A stretch of DNA of 35,435 nt from Saprospiraceae bacterium UBA2365. GTDB lineage: Bacteria; Bacteroidota; Bacteroidia; Chitinophagales; Saprospiraceae. The position numbers were made by a program, and so were the translations under genes. Below the pieces are notes generated by a model that had not been told where the DNA came from, searched no databases, and was given only the letters and a program-made list of their open reading frames with translations. This document shows positions 24,862-33,739 of this stretch, one piece after another. The DNA lies in assembly GCA_002344345.1 (NCBI GenBank), contig DDTL01000032.1, forward strand, positions 1 to 35,435. Direction: 5' to 3'. Each line of letters begins with the position of its first letter. Positions within the stretch are counted from its first letter, which is position 1.

Positions 24862-25785
24862 TTACACATCTATGATCCAGTCGGATATTTTTTTTCGAGT
24901 TTCGTATTCTCTTGAATACACTATAAATTCATCTGAATTTCCAAACCAATGTAATGCTTCATTCCTGCATAGCCTTGTTGGTGAATTTGATAAAAAAGCA
25001 TTGTAGCTGCTCCACAGGTAGCTTCCGTAATCGTTGCTGAAATGGTGATGAATAGGATTGTGGTGTATGTAGCAAAGCACTTGTTTTTTCTCCTGTTCAT
25101 CATCGGGAATGTATTTCCTCCGGAAGGCTTTCTGAAAGAGGCTTCCTGTACGTTTTTGTTGTTTGTTTATAGCTTTGGCATAACCAAGCATAAAGCCTCT
25201 GAATCGTTCAGAAAGCACGTAGGAACAAAGTTGTTCAAGAAAGTCAGAAGATGAAAGATTTAGCGGATAAGCATCGGGGTTGGATCGCGTGTCACCGTGT
25301 TGTTCATAAAGATTTAACAAATTTCTGAAATTTGTCAAATCTCTTTCTAACATGCCCACTCCTCCTGTTTTCATGGGTAAACCAGATTGATTTAACAAAT
25401 TTCTAAAATTTGTTAAATCTTTTCCCTTCCCGGCGAAATCTTCTCCCTGCAACAAAGTCACCGACAAAATATCCAATCCAATACGTCTGAGCCAGGGCAA
25501 AACATACTCTTTGACGAATGCACGGTTAACTACATCGAAATCAACGATTGCTTTGCTCAATAAAGCATCTGCTGATACACCCTTTACGAAAAGATGAAAA
25601 TGGTTTTCCAACAAACAGTACCCATAGGTATCGAAATACCCTGTCATTTTTTCCGCATACTTATGCAAAAAATATTTATAGTTATCCTCATCGTAAAAAA
25701 TGCCTTGTCTGTTGATGCCTCTGTTAAAAATGTGGTAATACCTGCCGGGCAGTAATGGAATAGTCAAGTCCTTTAGAGCTCCCAT
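24862..25785 (-). CDS. REP-associated Y1 transposase (TnpA-REP, HUH family)
   Basis: A 307-residue IS200-like single-strand transposase. Landmarks: YHIFNRGINRQGIF at 17-30, the HUH metal motif H62-F-H64 in LLENHFHLF, the candidate nucleophile Tyr202 in GYAKAINKQQKRTGSLFQ, and YIHHNPIHHHF near the end. The catalytic set is intact, so it may be active. Residues 123-132 and 149-158 are the identical peptide DLTNFRNLLN, encoded by two REP-like palindromes inside the gene, in a linker longer than in usual relatives. It lies between cas4 (33 bases upstream) and cas1 (14 bases downstream), co-directional, with no insertion-sequence ends or target duplication visible, as expected for this domesticated class. 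Confidence 0.88.
   Translation of the reverse strand: MGALKDLTIPLLPGRYYHIFNRGINRQGIFYDEDNYKYFLHKYAEKMTGYFDTYGYCLLENHFHLFVKGVSADALLSKAIVDFDVVNRAFVKEYVLPWLRRIGLDILSVTLLQGEDFAGKGKDLTNFRNLLNQSGLPMKTGGVGMLERDLTNFRNLLNLYEQHGDTRSNPDAYPLNLSSSDFLEQLCSYVLSERFRGFMLGYAKAINKQQKRTGSLFQKAFRRKYIPDDEQEKKQVLCYIHHNPIHHHFSNDYGSYLWSSYNAFLSNSPTRLCRNEALHWFGNSDEFIVYSREYETRKKISDWIIDV
25311..25341. repeat. REP-like 31-bp palindrome, copy 1
   Basis: Left arm GATTTAACAAATTTC, central T, right arm GAAATTTGTCAAATC; 14 of 15 pairs match. Encodes DLTNFRNLLN (residues 149-158) of the transposase on the minus strand. Confidence 0.85.
25389..25419. repeat. REP-like 31-bp palindrome, copy 2
   Basis: Left arm GATTTAACAAATTTC, central T, right arm AAAATTTGTTAAATC; 14 of 15 pairs match. 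It differs from copy 1 at two of 31 positions and is offset by 78 bases (26 codons), keeping the frame. Encodes residues 123-132. Confidence 0.85.
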
Positions 25786-25818
25786 AATTCTATATTGTCA
25801 GGGTTAATAATTTAAGAA

Positions 25819-26316
25819 TCACGCATAACAAAACTCAAAATAGCTGCACTTTCTACAGATCGCTTTTCCCAATACTGGTGGAATTTCATCTGCTGAAATA
25901 ATTGTCTTGATCTCATTTTCCCATTTGGGAATGATTTCAAAGTCACTTTCTTCCAGTAAAACGCTGGTAGTTGCTCGCAATTTTGGATATTCCAAAATTC
26001 CTGAAGCGTCTTTGATGCCAAGATGCCAAAGTTTATAAAGGTAATACTTTACCTGAGCCCCATGTGCCTTCTCCATTTTGTCACTTTTCTTTATTTCATG
26101 GATGATTTTATTTTTTGCATCATAATAGTCAATTTTGATTCCGTCCAGCTCAAGTTCAGTGTATCTGGATGAGCGATCCTTATAAGAATTCTCGCCTATC
26201 AGTTTACCTTCCCTGACTGTATCTGATGTGTGTTCCATCCGGATTTCGTTGGCGTGAAGCCAAAGCTTTCGATGGCAAAGGTGATAATAATTGATTTGTG
26301 TTGCAGTGATTATCAT
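25819..26316 (-). CDS. cas4: Cas4, Fe-S PD-(D/E)xK nuclease
   Basis: A 165-residue Cas4. The 4Fe-4S cysteines are C14 (YHLCHRKLW) and C154, C157, C163 (CRKCSYFEFC). The RecB-type nuclease core is in between: VREGKLIGE, KIDYYDAKNKIIHEIKKS and the QVKYYLYKL motif. Cas4 trims prespacers and helps select those with a correct PAM. The start is 6 bases after the stop of the ATPase gene. The protein is complete; only its usual contact with cas1 is interrupted by the transposase gene. Confidence 0.95.
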   Translation of the reverse strand: MIITATQINYYHLCHRKLWLHANEIRMEHTSDTVREGKLIGENSYKDRSSRYTELELDGIKIDYYDAKNKIIHEIKKSDKMEKAHGAQVKYYLYKLWHLGIKDASGILEYPKLRATTSVLLEESDFEIIPKWENEIKTIISADEIPPVLGKAICRKCSYFEFCYA

Positions 26317-26322
26317 GGTAAA

Positions 26323-27524
26323 TTAATATAAAAATCCAAAAATCCATAATGGTAAAATATTGTTCACTTTTAATTCTATATCATCCCTCACTATCCAAGC
26401 ATTTTCGATATTTTGAATCTGTTTGGTGGATTTTGTAGCACCACCTACTTCTAATGTATATTTGTCATCAATCAGAAAATCTGATATTTTTGATTGTGCA
26501 ACGTCATGTCGGGTTCTCAATTGATTGAGAAAGTATGTCTCCCGAACATTGCCTTTATTCGGTAATTGTTCGCTCATTGCAAATAGCAAGTTGGTATTTT
26601 CCAAATATATTTTTCTGGCTTTTGCAATGAGGAAATACTAAAAATGTGATGGTAAAGCAGGCTGATCAAGCGTGACTGATCAAGAAAATACAGGTAATTG
26701 TTTATGGAATTTCGATGAATGTCCGACTTTTGAGCCAGGGAAGATAAATTGGGTTTGAAAGGAACATGCTGCGATATAATATACAATAATTGAAGGAGCT
26801 TTCTCGCTTGTCTGATATCAAACCCTTTTACCTCTGCCATATCATACTCGACAATAGTTCTAACAATCTGTCTGATACATTGATAATATGACTTCTTACC
26901 TTCAACTATAAAAGGGTAATAACCGAATTGGAGAAATTCTTTAAAATATTTTAGAGGTTTAAAATCAACTGGAAAAATATCTCCCAAATGAAAATCCCCA
27001 TGGAGGATCAGATCAAGGTCCAAAATCGGCAGGTCCAGGCTTACTGAAAATAATAAATATTCACGAAAAGACATCCCCTTCAATTCATAGATTATAGCCC
27101 TCCGGCTTAAATACCCTTCCATTTTTGAGATTTCCTTAATGGATGACCCAGTAAAAACAATCTTCAATTCAGGATATCTGTCATTGAGATTTTTAATTCC
27201 CCGTGTCCAGTGCGGATATTTGAGTATCTCATCCAAAACCAGCAATTTACCTCCTGACTGATAAAATTTCATGCCAAAATCAAGGAGCGTATGCTTGAGA
27301 AAATATATATCATCCAATGAGATATATGCTTTTTCATCTGGCTTTAAGTCTGACAATTTGAGATACTGAAGAACAAGTGTGCTCTTGCCTGTGCCACGAG
27401 TGCCTTTAATCCCAACAAGACGGGAATCCCACAAGATATCCCGATAAAGGTATCTGATAAAGCGATCGGAAACACTTCGGATCAATTGCCGGGAACTCAC
27501 TAACAATTCTTCAATTTTGAACAT
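26323..27524 (-). pseudogene. AAA_14/DUF4143 ATPase, frameshifted
   Basis: Two overlapping frames make one protein of about 400 residues. The first (27524 to 26574) has Walker A GTRGTGKS at 41-48, Walker B LLVLDE at 94-99, and most of the DUF4143 part. The second frame supplies the rest: ENTNLLFA, NKGNVRETYFLNQLR, DKYTLEVGG and PLWIFGFLY. The break is at the five-T run 26610-26614 on the plus strand; one extra base there restores LQKPEKIYLENTNLLFA. So either a real one-base loss or an assembly error. These ATPases are common orphan genes in Bacteroidota and are not known Cas proteins. It lies 6 bases before cas4 and is separated from cas7 by a 306-base gap. Confidence 0.8.
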
Positions 27525-27830
27525 TTATTTATGCAAATCGGCTGTTTTGGCTATTATTTTTTTATAAATGAAATTTTATGATCTACAAAGCTTGGATTTA
27601 ATTGCAATATAAATGTTAAAAAAGTATTAATTTGAGCATGAAATTGAGCAATTATATTTTGGAAGTAATGAAAAAAGCAAAATTCACTATAACCAATTAA
27701 ATGTCTGGCAATTGTATAAGTAATAATTGTGTTTAATATTGAAATTATTTTGGAAACTTCCAAAAAATAGATTCATAGTTTGCCATCATTTTTTAATAAG
27801 TTGAGAAAAAATTTCAATTATTCATTTCTC
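27525..27830. other. gene-free AT-rich gap between cas7 and the ATPase
   Basis: 306 bases with no credible gene. It contains the palindrome TTTTGGAA-AC-TTCCAAAA at 27748-27765 and another ATTTTGGAA near 27656. It divides the effector half from the adaptation half of the locus, so it may hold a terminator for the first and a promoter for the second. Confidence 0.5.
27748..27765. promoter_or_regulatory. 18-base palindrome downstream of cas7
   Basis: Eight-base arms TTTTGGAA and TTCCAAAA with a two-base centre. No T-run follows on the minus strand, so an operator or RNA hairpin is as likely as a terminator. Confidence 0.35.
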
Positions 27831-28907
27831 TTAAACCTGATTTTCATAATCAAATGCCATCATCAGATCAATCAATTTTTGTTTGGCATTATCAATAGCA
27901 TCAGCTGAACCAACTGAACCCTGTACATGGCCAGAGCACGATGGAGTAACGAAAATATCAGCTTTGGCTGATTCATCAATTCGTGGGATTCCAGCAGGCA
28001 TTTCAATATCTTCACGAAGTTCACCTCTGATAGCAAAAGCAATTTGATTAGCATTATCACTAATTGCAATAGCTAAAGTTTCCATCAAGCTAAAACTTCT
28101 AGCTTGATTAGAAGTAATTCTCCAATTAAGTAAAGATTCTGAAAGAGCAGGGATAATACTTTTTCTTTGCTCTATTGGAAGAATCAAACATTTGCCAAAA
28201 ACGTTTTGTCCCTGAGTCCACCCAGTTTCTTTTAATTTAGTTTCAATATCAGGAAACAACTCTGGCTCGAATCTGTTGGTAGAAACACAAAATAAGGTTC
28301 TTAAGTCAATGGCAATATCATTGACGAAAAGACCTGTAGCACGAGTTTGGCCACTAGGGTTATAATATTTTGGTCCCAAACTTCTATTTTTAGAAATCAA
28401 CCATTCATTCAACTCGTCGTGTGGAATTTCTACTCTATTGTTTTTATCATCTAATTGATATACTTTTACAATATGGTGATCTGGTTTTGACGAACGGTCA
28501 AAATCAACAGCCTCTGTTTCTCTCTCTAAGCCGCCTAATAAAGGATGTAAAGGTCTCATGGCTGAAATAGACAAAGGACTTCTTCGTTTTACGGTCATGC
28601 TATCTTTTTCAGCTTTCATGTATCCTCCAAGTAATTGATCAGGGAAAGAAGGATCACATGGAGAATGTGGTTCTTTCATTTCAGCTTTACCTTTCTTGTC
28701 AATTTCCCAATTAAAAGTGATTGCTGCAAACGGTACATTTAAATGATCTGACAATGTCTCCATAATTGACCGCTTAACTTGTTGACCGCTTGAATAAGCT
28801 AAACGACGACCATACCGAGGGTCTGTATAAAACTTTTGTCCTTCTTGAACTCCAAATACAGTGTGTTCGGCATAACGTAAAGCTCTTAAATAAATAAATG
28901 GTTTCAT
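27831..28907 (-). CDS. cas7: Cas7, crRNA-binding backbone subunit of the type I effector (DevR/Csp1-like)
   Basis: A 358-residue Cas7-family protein. It opens FIYLRALRYAEHTVFGVQEG, then GRRLAYSSGQQVKRSIM, the DevR-type segment in which a strand and helix carry the S-G-Q-Q motif, followed by SPLSISAMRPLHP and GQTRATGLFVNDIAIDLRTL. These match the Cas7 RRM-like core with a thumb insertion. Copies line the crRNA spacer. It could be the Porphyromonas-type Cas7/Csp1 or the I-B Cst2/DevR type; I cannot separate these by eye. Start at ATG 28907, 19 bases after the cas8 stop. Confidence 0.85.
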   Translation of the reverse strand: MKPFIYLRALRYAEHTVFGVQEGQKFYTDPRYGRRLAYSSGQQVKRSIMETLSDHLNVPFAAITFNWEIDKKGKAEMKEPHSPCDPSFPDQLLGGYMKAEKDSMTVKRRSPLSISAMRPLHPLLGGLERETEAVDFDRSSKPDHHIVKVYQLDDKNNRVEIPHDELNEWLISKNRSLGPKYYNPSGQTRATGLFVNDIAIDLRTLFCVSTNRFEPELFPDIETKLKETGWTQGQNVFGKCLILPIEQRKSIIPALSESLLNWRITSNQARSFSLMETLAIAISDNANQIAFAIRGELREDIEMPAGIPRIDESAKADIFVTPSCSGHVQGSVGSADAIDNAKQKLIDLMMAFDYENQV

Positions 28908-28926
28908 ATCTTTTAATTTTTAAAGA

Positions 28927-30270
28927 TTATTTATTGGATTTTTTGAATTGATATTCAAATTGGATAAGAGTTACAAAAAGGGAGAAAAGATCTGAGGGTA
29001 ACTCTATAACAGCATCTTTAACTTTTTTAAATACTTCTGCTCCTAATGAGTATTTTTTCATTAAGTTTGTAAGGTTTTCAATAAATTCCTTAACTGACTT
29101 AGAAAATAGGAAATCCTCACTAATTCTACTTTGGGAAGATTTTCCTCGTCCGCTTTCAGACTTACCAATTTCATTTTCAAGGTCAATTAATAATTGTGCC
29201 ACCTGTTCTGCCAAGGCATTGAGTTCTTTTTTGTTGTTTAACATAGCTATTATCCAAATTTTATAGATTGTGAAATTAATTATATCTTCTTTTGTTTTGA
29301 TTTTTAAGTATTTAATTTTATATTTTGAGGTATAATTCGGCATATAATCTCTGAGTTTATCCGGCTCTAAGGCTTTTAATCCAATTATACCAAGTTTACA
29401 AGCGTTTAAAAAATGGTAATATGTAGAATACACTTCTTCAAACTCTTTTTCGTATTGGCCGTTTTCTGGTAGTACATATAGTAGTTCTTTTAATAAAATT
29501 AAAGATTTGACTTTAGGTAAAATGATATTTATAAAACCAAGTGTGGTATTGGTTTGAGAAAGATTATATGCGTAAGCTGTTAAAACTTGATTTGGATATT
29601 GTCTCGACAATGCAAAAATTATTTTCACCCAATCAATCGTTGGAATAGCTAAATTGCCCTGAACAATTTTTAGTTTAAGGTAATTAAAAAAAGAATCTTT
29701 ATTGTTTCTATCGAAATTTTTTCCAAAACAATAATTTAGCCACTGTCCATTCCAGGTTTCTATTTGTTTATCCTTTAAATTTGGGGTTTGAGACAAGTAT
29801 CGTCTATAATATTCCCAACCTTCATAAAGAGTCCAAAGTACGTTGTCTTCATTAATTTGCATTGCATAACCTCCGCTTACTCCAATCGCCAATGCTTGTC
29901 CTATCCAAGAGGAATATATCTCATCTGAATTAATTGAAACATTTAGGCTTGTGACCTGTCCAGAAGTAGTTGCATCCAAAGTTTCTGCTGCATATCCAAC
30001 ATAAGTCGAGCCACTAATTTTTTTATTTTCAATATCACGATGAAGTCTTTCTAATTGAAATTGCTGTTTTGATTTCCCACTAACTAAATCTTTGTCAGAA
30101 ACTTTTTGAAAAAAAGATGAGCCATGAACGTGCATCAAATGCTCTTCATCATTATAAAACAAAGGGAACATCACCTCATTAAAAAAATCTATAGCAGAAT
30201 ATTCATCAGGTAGGTTATTACGCTGACGATAGATTTTTAAAAAATTATTACCAATATAGCTTGTGTACAT
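28927..30270 (-). CDS. cas8: Cas8-like large subunit of the type I effector
   Basis: A 447-residue protein at the position of the large subunit between cas3 and cas7. It opens MYTSYIGNNFLKIYRQRN and contains FNEVMFPLFYNDEEHLMHVHGSSFF, a pattern I associate with the short Cas8/Csp2-type subunits of Bacteroidota. No C-x-x-C zinc pairs, unlike Cst1. The large subunit recognises the PAM and recruits Cas3. The frame is open from a TTG at 30294, but the ATG at 30270 begins one base after the cas3 stop, the expected coupling. The function is inferred mainly from position and size. A/T content is higher than in the housekeeping genes. Confidence 0.75.
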   Translation of the reverse strand: MYTSYIGNNFLKIYRQRNNLPDEYSAIDFFNEVMFPLFYNDEEHLMHVHGSSFFQKVSDKDLVSGKSKQQFQLERLHRDIENKKISGSTYVGYAAETLDATTSGQVTSLNVSINSDEIYSSWIGQALAIGVSGGYAMQINEDNVLWTLYEGWEYYRRYLSQTPNLKDKQIETWNGQWLNYCFGKNFDRNNKDSFFNYLKLKIVQGNLAIPTIDWVKIIFALSRQYPNQVLTAYAYNLSQTNTTLGFINIILPKVKSLILLKELLYVLPENGQYEKEFEEVYSTYYHFLNACKLGIIGLKALEPDKLRDYMPNYTSKYKIKYLKIKTKEDIINFTIYKIWIIAMLNNKKELNALAEQVAQLLIDLENEIGKSESGRGKSSQSRISEDFLFSKSVKEFIENLTNLMKKYSLGAEVFKKVKDAVIELPSDLFSLFVTLIQFEYQFKKSNK

Positions 30271-30271
30271 A

Positions 30272-32455
30272 TCAGAGAAAATTTGTAAGTTCAACTAATT
30301 CCAATCCGTATTTTTGGTGTTCTGCTTCCGATTGTGGTATGACAAAAGGGAAAGAACCTTTTTCTAATTGTTCGTATTGGTTTTTATACCTTGAAATTGT
30401 CTTGAAACTAATAGGAATTTCTAAAGGAATACGATCACTCCATTGACATACTAAATATTTTTCTCTATCACATTCCAAAATGCATGTAGCACTTTCAATC
30501 TCAAGAGCATCTACTATTGCAGAGGAAGGCTTACTACAGAGTTCTTTTATCCGATATTTCCCATTGTGAAAAATTAAATGGACATCAATCTCCTTAGTAT
30601 CAAGCGTAGGAAATACATTATCAATTTTTGATTGCAAACTTCGTTCTTTTAATACTTCTCCTTTTGGGAGCTGGTTAAAACTATCTTTTAAAACATCGAA
30701 TTTATATGGAAGAGCGTTCCCATCAAATTGTATGACATGAACAGGTTTGTACTTACCAATCGTTTCTTTTGTTCGTTTTCTGTTTACCCTTCCGAACCTC
30801 TGAATTAGAGCATCCAAGGGAGCAACTTCAGTAATCATTCTATCAAAACTAATATCTAAACTTACCTCCACGACTTGTGTTGAAACTACGAAACAAGGCA
30901 TTAATCCATTGCTAAACTGATCAGATCCATCTCCATTAAACTCCGATTTCAATCGATTTTCTATTTCAATTCTATCACATCTTCTAAACCTGCTATGAAT
31001 TAGTAATGCCGGCACATCTGGGAATGATTCAGTCAAACGTTTAAACTCCTTCTGTGCTTTTTTGACCGTATTAAAAATGATTAAAACTTTTTCCTTTTTC
31101 TCAAAAGCTGTATTTAAAATCTCATCAATTTGAGTTTTATCCTCCATTTTTTCGACGATGTGTCTGTCAAAACTATCTAAAATTTCATCAGCCAATTTTA
31201 CTTCATAGACATCACCTTTTTCTTTTAGTAAACTTAACACTTCGTTATATAAAACGGAAGGCATTGTCGCAGTGCCAATGTGAATTCGACAATCTAAGCG
31301 TAAAAGTGTTCTTACAATTTCTAAAACCATTGACCTACTTATTTCAGAATATGTATGAATTTCATCAAGAATAACATCGGTACCATGCAAATCAAGCATT
31401 GTACTTTCAAATCCTGATGTTCCGAAAATTATCCCAGCTAATTGATGTGGTGTTAAAACCTTGATTGCTGAACCACCAAAGTGTTGCAAGCATTCTGCTT
31501 CTTTATTGCTTTTTACCAGAAGGGCAGAAGTAGCGTGCAAAACCCTAACTTTGGTATCTATATTTGGATTTTCAATTTCAATATCATGCTTTATGCGTTG
31601 AAACATTGCATTAATCGAAGCTTGAAAAGGTAGGGTATAGAAAATACGTCCATTGCATCGTTTTAATAAAAAATCTGTTTTTCCCGATCCTGTTGGGGCA
31701 ACTACGATGGTATGTGGTCTATTGTCATCTGAATTAATTTTAGAAAGCGGATACAAATCACTTCCTCTCTCAGGATTTTTATAAAAACTTAAATTTGGAA
31801 TTGCAAAAAGGTCATTTAAAGCCATTATGGTTTTATGGCTGAAAGCCGAAGCAAAATGATCAGCTGACATTAATAAACCCCTTAAAGGTGACCAGCCCCA
31901 TTTTTTATTCTCACAATACTCCAAAGTGTATTGTAAAGCTTCTTCAGCTTCTGCCAGCGATATAGGTCTAACTTTAAAACCAAAATGTTCCAGAACTAAT
32001 AATCCATAAGGAGACCAGATTTCCCATTCTTTAAGATGATTTCTAATCCAAAATCTTTCATTTTCTTCCAAATCCAAAATGCCTTTTTGTCTCTGATCAT
32101 TTTCAATCGATTTATGGTGTCCAACTACCATATCAATAATTGAATTCCATTCATATTTTGGGAATACAGGTAAAAATCCTAAAGAAGAAATTTCGTGACG
32201 ATGAGTATAATTCCAATCGGCTTTTTCCTTCATTGATTTATAACAGATTTCATTATTTATCTTTCGCTGAAAATGAAAATGAGCCTTTCCTAAATCATGA
32301 ATAATCGCAGCTTTGACTGCTAAAGATTTATCAAAATCCAATTGATATTTTTCCGCAAAAACCTCGATTGCTGAAGCAACATGGTGTGTATGCTCTAAAA
32401 GAGTTGTTCCTCCAAAATCTTTACTTTTCGCTAATATATCATCTAAAGTTTTCAT
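30272..32455 (-). CDS. cas3: Cas3 HD nuclease-helicase
   Basis: A 727-residue Cas3 with the HD nuclease domain at the N terminus (H22, H53-D54 in IIHDLGKAHFHFQ, and VVGHHKS near 112). The SF2 helicase core follows: Walker A VVAPTGSGKTD near 251, DEIHTY near 365, SAT-like GTATM, and motif VI QRFGRVNRK near 551. It unwinds and degrades the non-target strand after Cascade binding. Both activities look intact. It starts 6 bases after the cas5 stop and couples to cas8. Cas3 upstream of cas8 and cas7 is the order seen in I-C-like loci rather than in canonical I-B. Confidence 0.95.
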   Translation of the reverse strand: MKTLDDILAKSKDFGGTTLLEHTHHVASAIEVFAEKYQLDFDKSLAVKAAIIHDLGKAHFHFQRKINNEICYKSMKEKADWNYTHRHEISSLGFLPVFPKYEWNSIIDMVVGHHKSIENDQRQKGILDLEENERFWIRNHLKEWEIWSPYGLLVLEHFGFKVRPISLAEAEEALQYTLEYCENKKWGWSPLRGLLMSADHFASAFSHKTIMALNDLFAIPNLSFYKNPERGSDLYPLSKINSDDNRPHTIVVAPTGSGKTDFLLKRCNGRIFYTLPFQASINAMFQRIKHDIEIENPNIDTKVRVLHATSALLVKSNKEAECLQHFGGSAIKVLTPHQLAGIIFGTSGFESTMLDLHGTDVILDEIHTYSEISRSMVLEIVRTLLRLDCRIHIGTATMPSVLYNEVLSLLKEKGDVYEVKLADEILDSFDRHIVEKMEDKTQIDEILNTAFEKKEKVLIIFNTVKKAQKEFKRLTESFPDVPALLIHSRFRRCDRIEIENRLKSEFNGDGSDQFSNGLMPCFVVSTQVVEVSLDISFDRMITEVAPLDALIQRFGRVNRKRTKETIGKYKPVHVIQFDGNALPYKFDVLKDSFNQLPKGEVLKERSLQSKIDNVFPTLDTKEIDVHLIFHNGKYRIKELCSKPSSAIVDALEIESATCILECDREKYLVCQWSDRIPLEIPISFKTISRYKNQYEQLEKGSFPFVIPQSEAEHQKYGLELVELTNFL

Positions 32456-32461
32456 ATTATT

Positions 32462-33046
32462 CTATAATATACTTTCCCGAATAGGATTTCCAAATATTTT
32501 CAATTGTCCGAACATGTCTGCCGCAGCCTTAAACCGATTATACCCTACTTTAAACATAGCATTTCCATCGCCTTCAAAAATTAATTCGCAACCTTCTATT
32601 TCATCTAATTCTTTTTCTGAAACTTCTATTATTTCGCTCGGAAACAATATATCTTCATTTCTACAAAGACAAATATGTTGTTTCATAGCCTCTTCCGCGT
32701 CTTTTCGATTTTCAAAAGCCAAATATAAATAGGGCTCAACCATCACTCCACGTTTAATTATTGCTAGGTTTGTTTTAAATTGACCTTTTTCCATTTTAGC
32801 CCTAAATCCTCCTTTCGACCAAGTTCTTTCCTGTTGAATATCAATTCCTAAATAATTCAAACGGTGTCGTTTTATCTTTAAAATACCCGAGGTTTCCAAT
32901 AATTCAGGAAAAATCTTCTTTTCAATGCCTTCAACAATCGAAGGTGTTAAAAATTGTTGACTAAAAGTTTCAGAATCCCTAACTGCTGTCCATGGCTTAA
33001 TAAAACCGAACTGCCCATGATATTTAACAACGAAATAAGTATTCAT
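32462..33046 (-). CDS. cas5: Cas5, crRNA 5'-handle-binding subunit
   Basis: A 194-residue protein in the cas5 position. The N terminus MNTYFVVKYHGQFGFIKPWT resembles the Cas5 first strand and the conserved G-F-x-K-P turn; the next part SQQFLTPSIVEGIEKKIFPE matches the Cas5 helix that follows. It probably caps the crRNA 5' handle. It resembles the Cas5p branch known from Porphyromonas-type loci, but this is a by-eye call. Its start is 5 bases after the stop of the second cas6. Confidence 0.75.
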   Translation of the reverse strand: MNTYFVVKYHGQFGFIKPWTAVRDSETFSQQFLTPSIVEGIEKKIFPELLETSGILKIKRHRLNYLGIDIQQERTWSKGGFRAKMEKGQFKTNLAIIKRGVMVEPYLYLAFENRKDAEEAMKQHICLCRNEDILFPSEIIEVSEKELDEIEGCELIFEGDGNAMFKVGYNRFKAAADMFGQLKIFGNPIRESIL

Positions 33047-33051
33047 ATTAA

Positions 33052-33717
33052 TTATTTTAAAGATCCGAAACCAATACCTGTACTATTACCTAAACCAACA
33101 AGCCATGCGAATTTTATTTGCTCAGGATTGCCTTTTATTATAATCGGAACTAATGAAGTTTTGTTTTTTATACCATTATAATCAACTAACTTTGTTTGAC
33201 TAAACGGATATTCCCTATCAATTGTAATATAAACATTCTTATCGATAATTTTAGCATACCTTAATTTTTTTTTAAAATTTTCAGTAATCATATTTTCAAA
33301 TTCACTATCCAAATATGTCATATGTTTTATTTTGTCGCCAATTCTTTTCTTCAGCAGAATTGGACTACTTAAAAAAAATCTTTCACAATTTGAAAAATCA
33401 GGAGTATTCTTAATTTGGATATCTAATACCCGTGTGCCATATAAAGCATCCGGGGAATCTATTATCCCTTTTATGACTTCTTTAAGAAAATTAATTTCAA
33501 AGGAACTGATAAAGAAATATGACTTATCACTTATTGATATTCCATTATTATTTGCCTTTGTATTTTGCAACCAAGAAAAGGAAAACAAACTACTTCGCCC
33601 ATGTTCCGTATTGTCGCTCCCAATCCATTTATTTACAACACCTGTAAGCATTGGCTGATAGTTAAATGGTATTTGTTTTGTGTTTTTAGATAGTTTAATA
33701 TATACTCTCATATTCAA
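33052..33717 (-). CDS. cas6: Cas6 endoribonuclease, copy 2 (inside the effector operon)
   Basis: A 221-residue Cas6-type protein. The candidate catalytic His39 is in TEHGRSSLFSFSWL, a layout found in many Cas6 proteins, and the C-terminal glycine-rich loop WLVGLGNSTGIGFGSLK, which contacts the RNA, is intact. It would cut the pre-crRNA in the repeat to leave the ATTGAAAC handle. The sequence is clearly different from the copy at 34515-35300, so this is not a recent duplication. It is the one tightly packed with cas5. An ATG two codons in is an alternative start. Confidence 0.85.
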   Translation of the reverse strand: MNMRVYIKLSKNTKQIPFNYQPMLTGVVNKWIGSDNTEHGRSSLFSFSWLQNTKANNNGISISDKSYFFISSFEINFLKEVIKGIIDSPDALYGTRVLDIQIKNTPDFSNCERFFLSSPILLKKRIGDKIKHMTYLDSEFENMITENFKKKLRYAKIIDKNVYITIDREYPFSQTKLVDYNGIKNKTSLVPIIIKGNPEQIKFAWLVGLGNSTGIGFGSLK

Positions 33718-33739
33718 TTAATTAGATTTATTTCTCCTC

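Noticed and set aside
24862..25785. A complete insertion sequence with terminal repeats around the transposase
   Set aside because: No inverted ends or target duplication are visible at either side; the class does not use them.
27554..27763. A 69-codon minus-strand frame between cas7 and the ATPase
   Set aside because: AT-rich, no ribosome site, no recognisable pattern, and it contains the palindrome at 27748; treated as non-coding.
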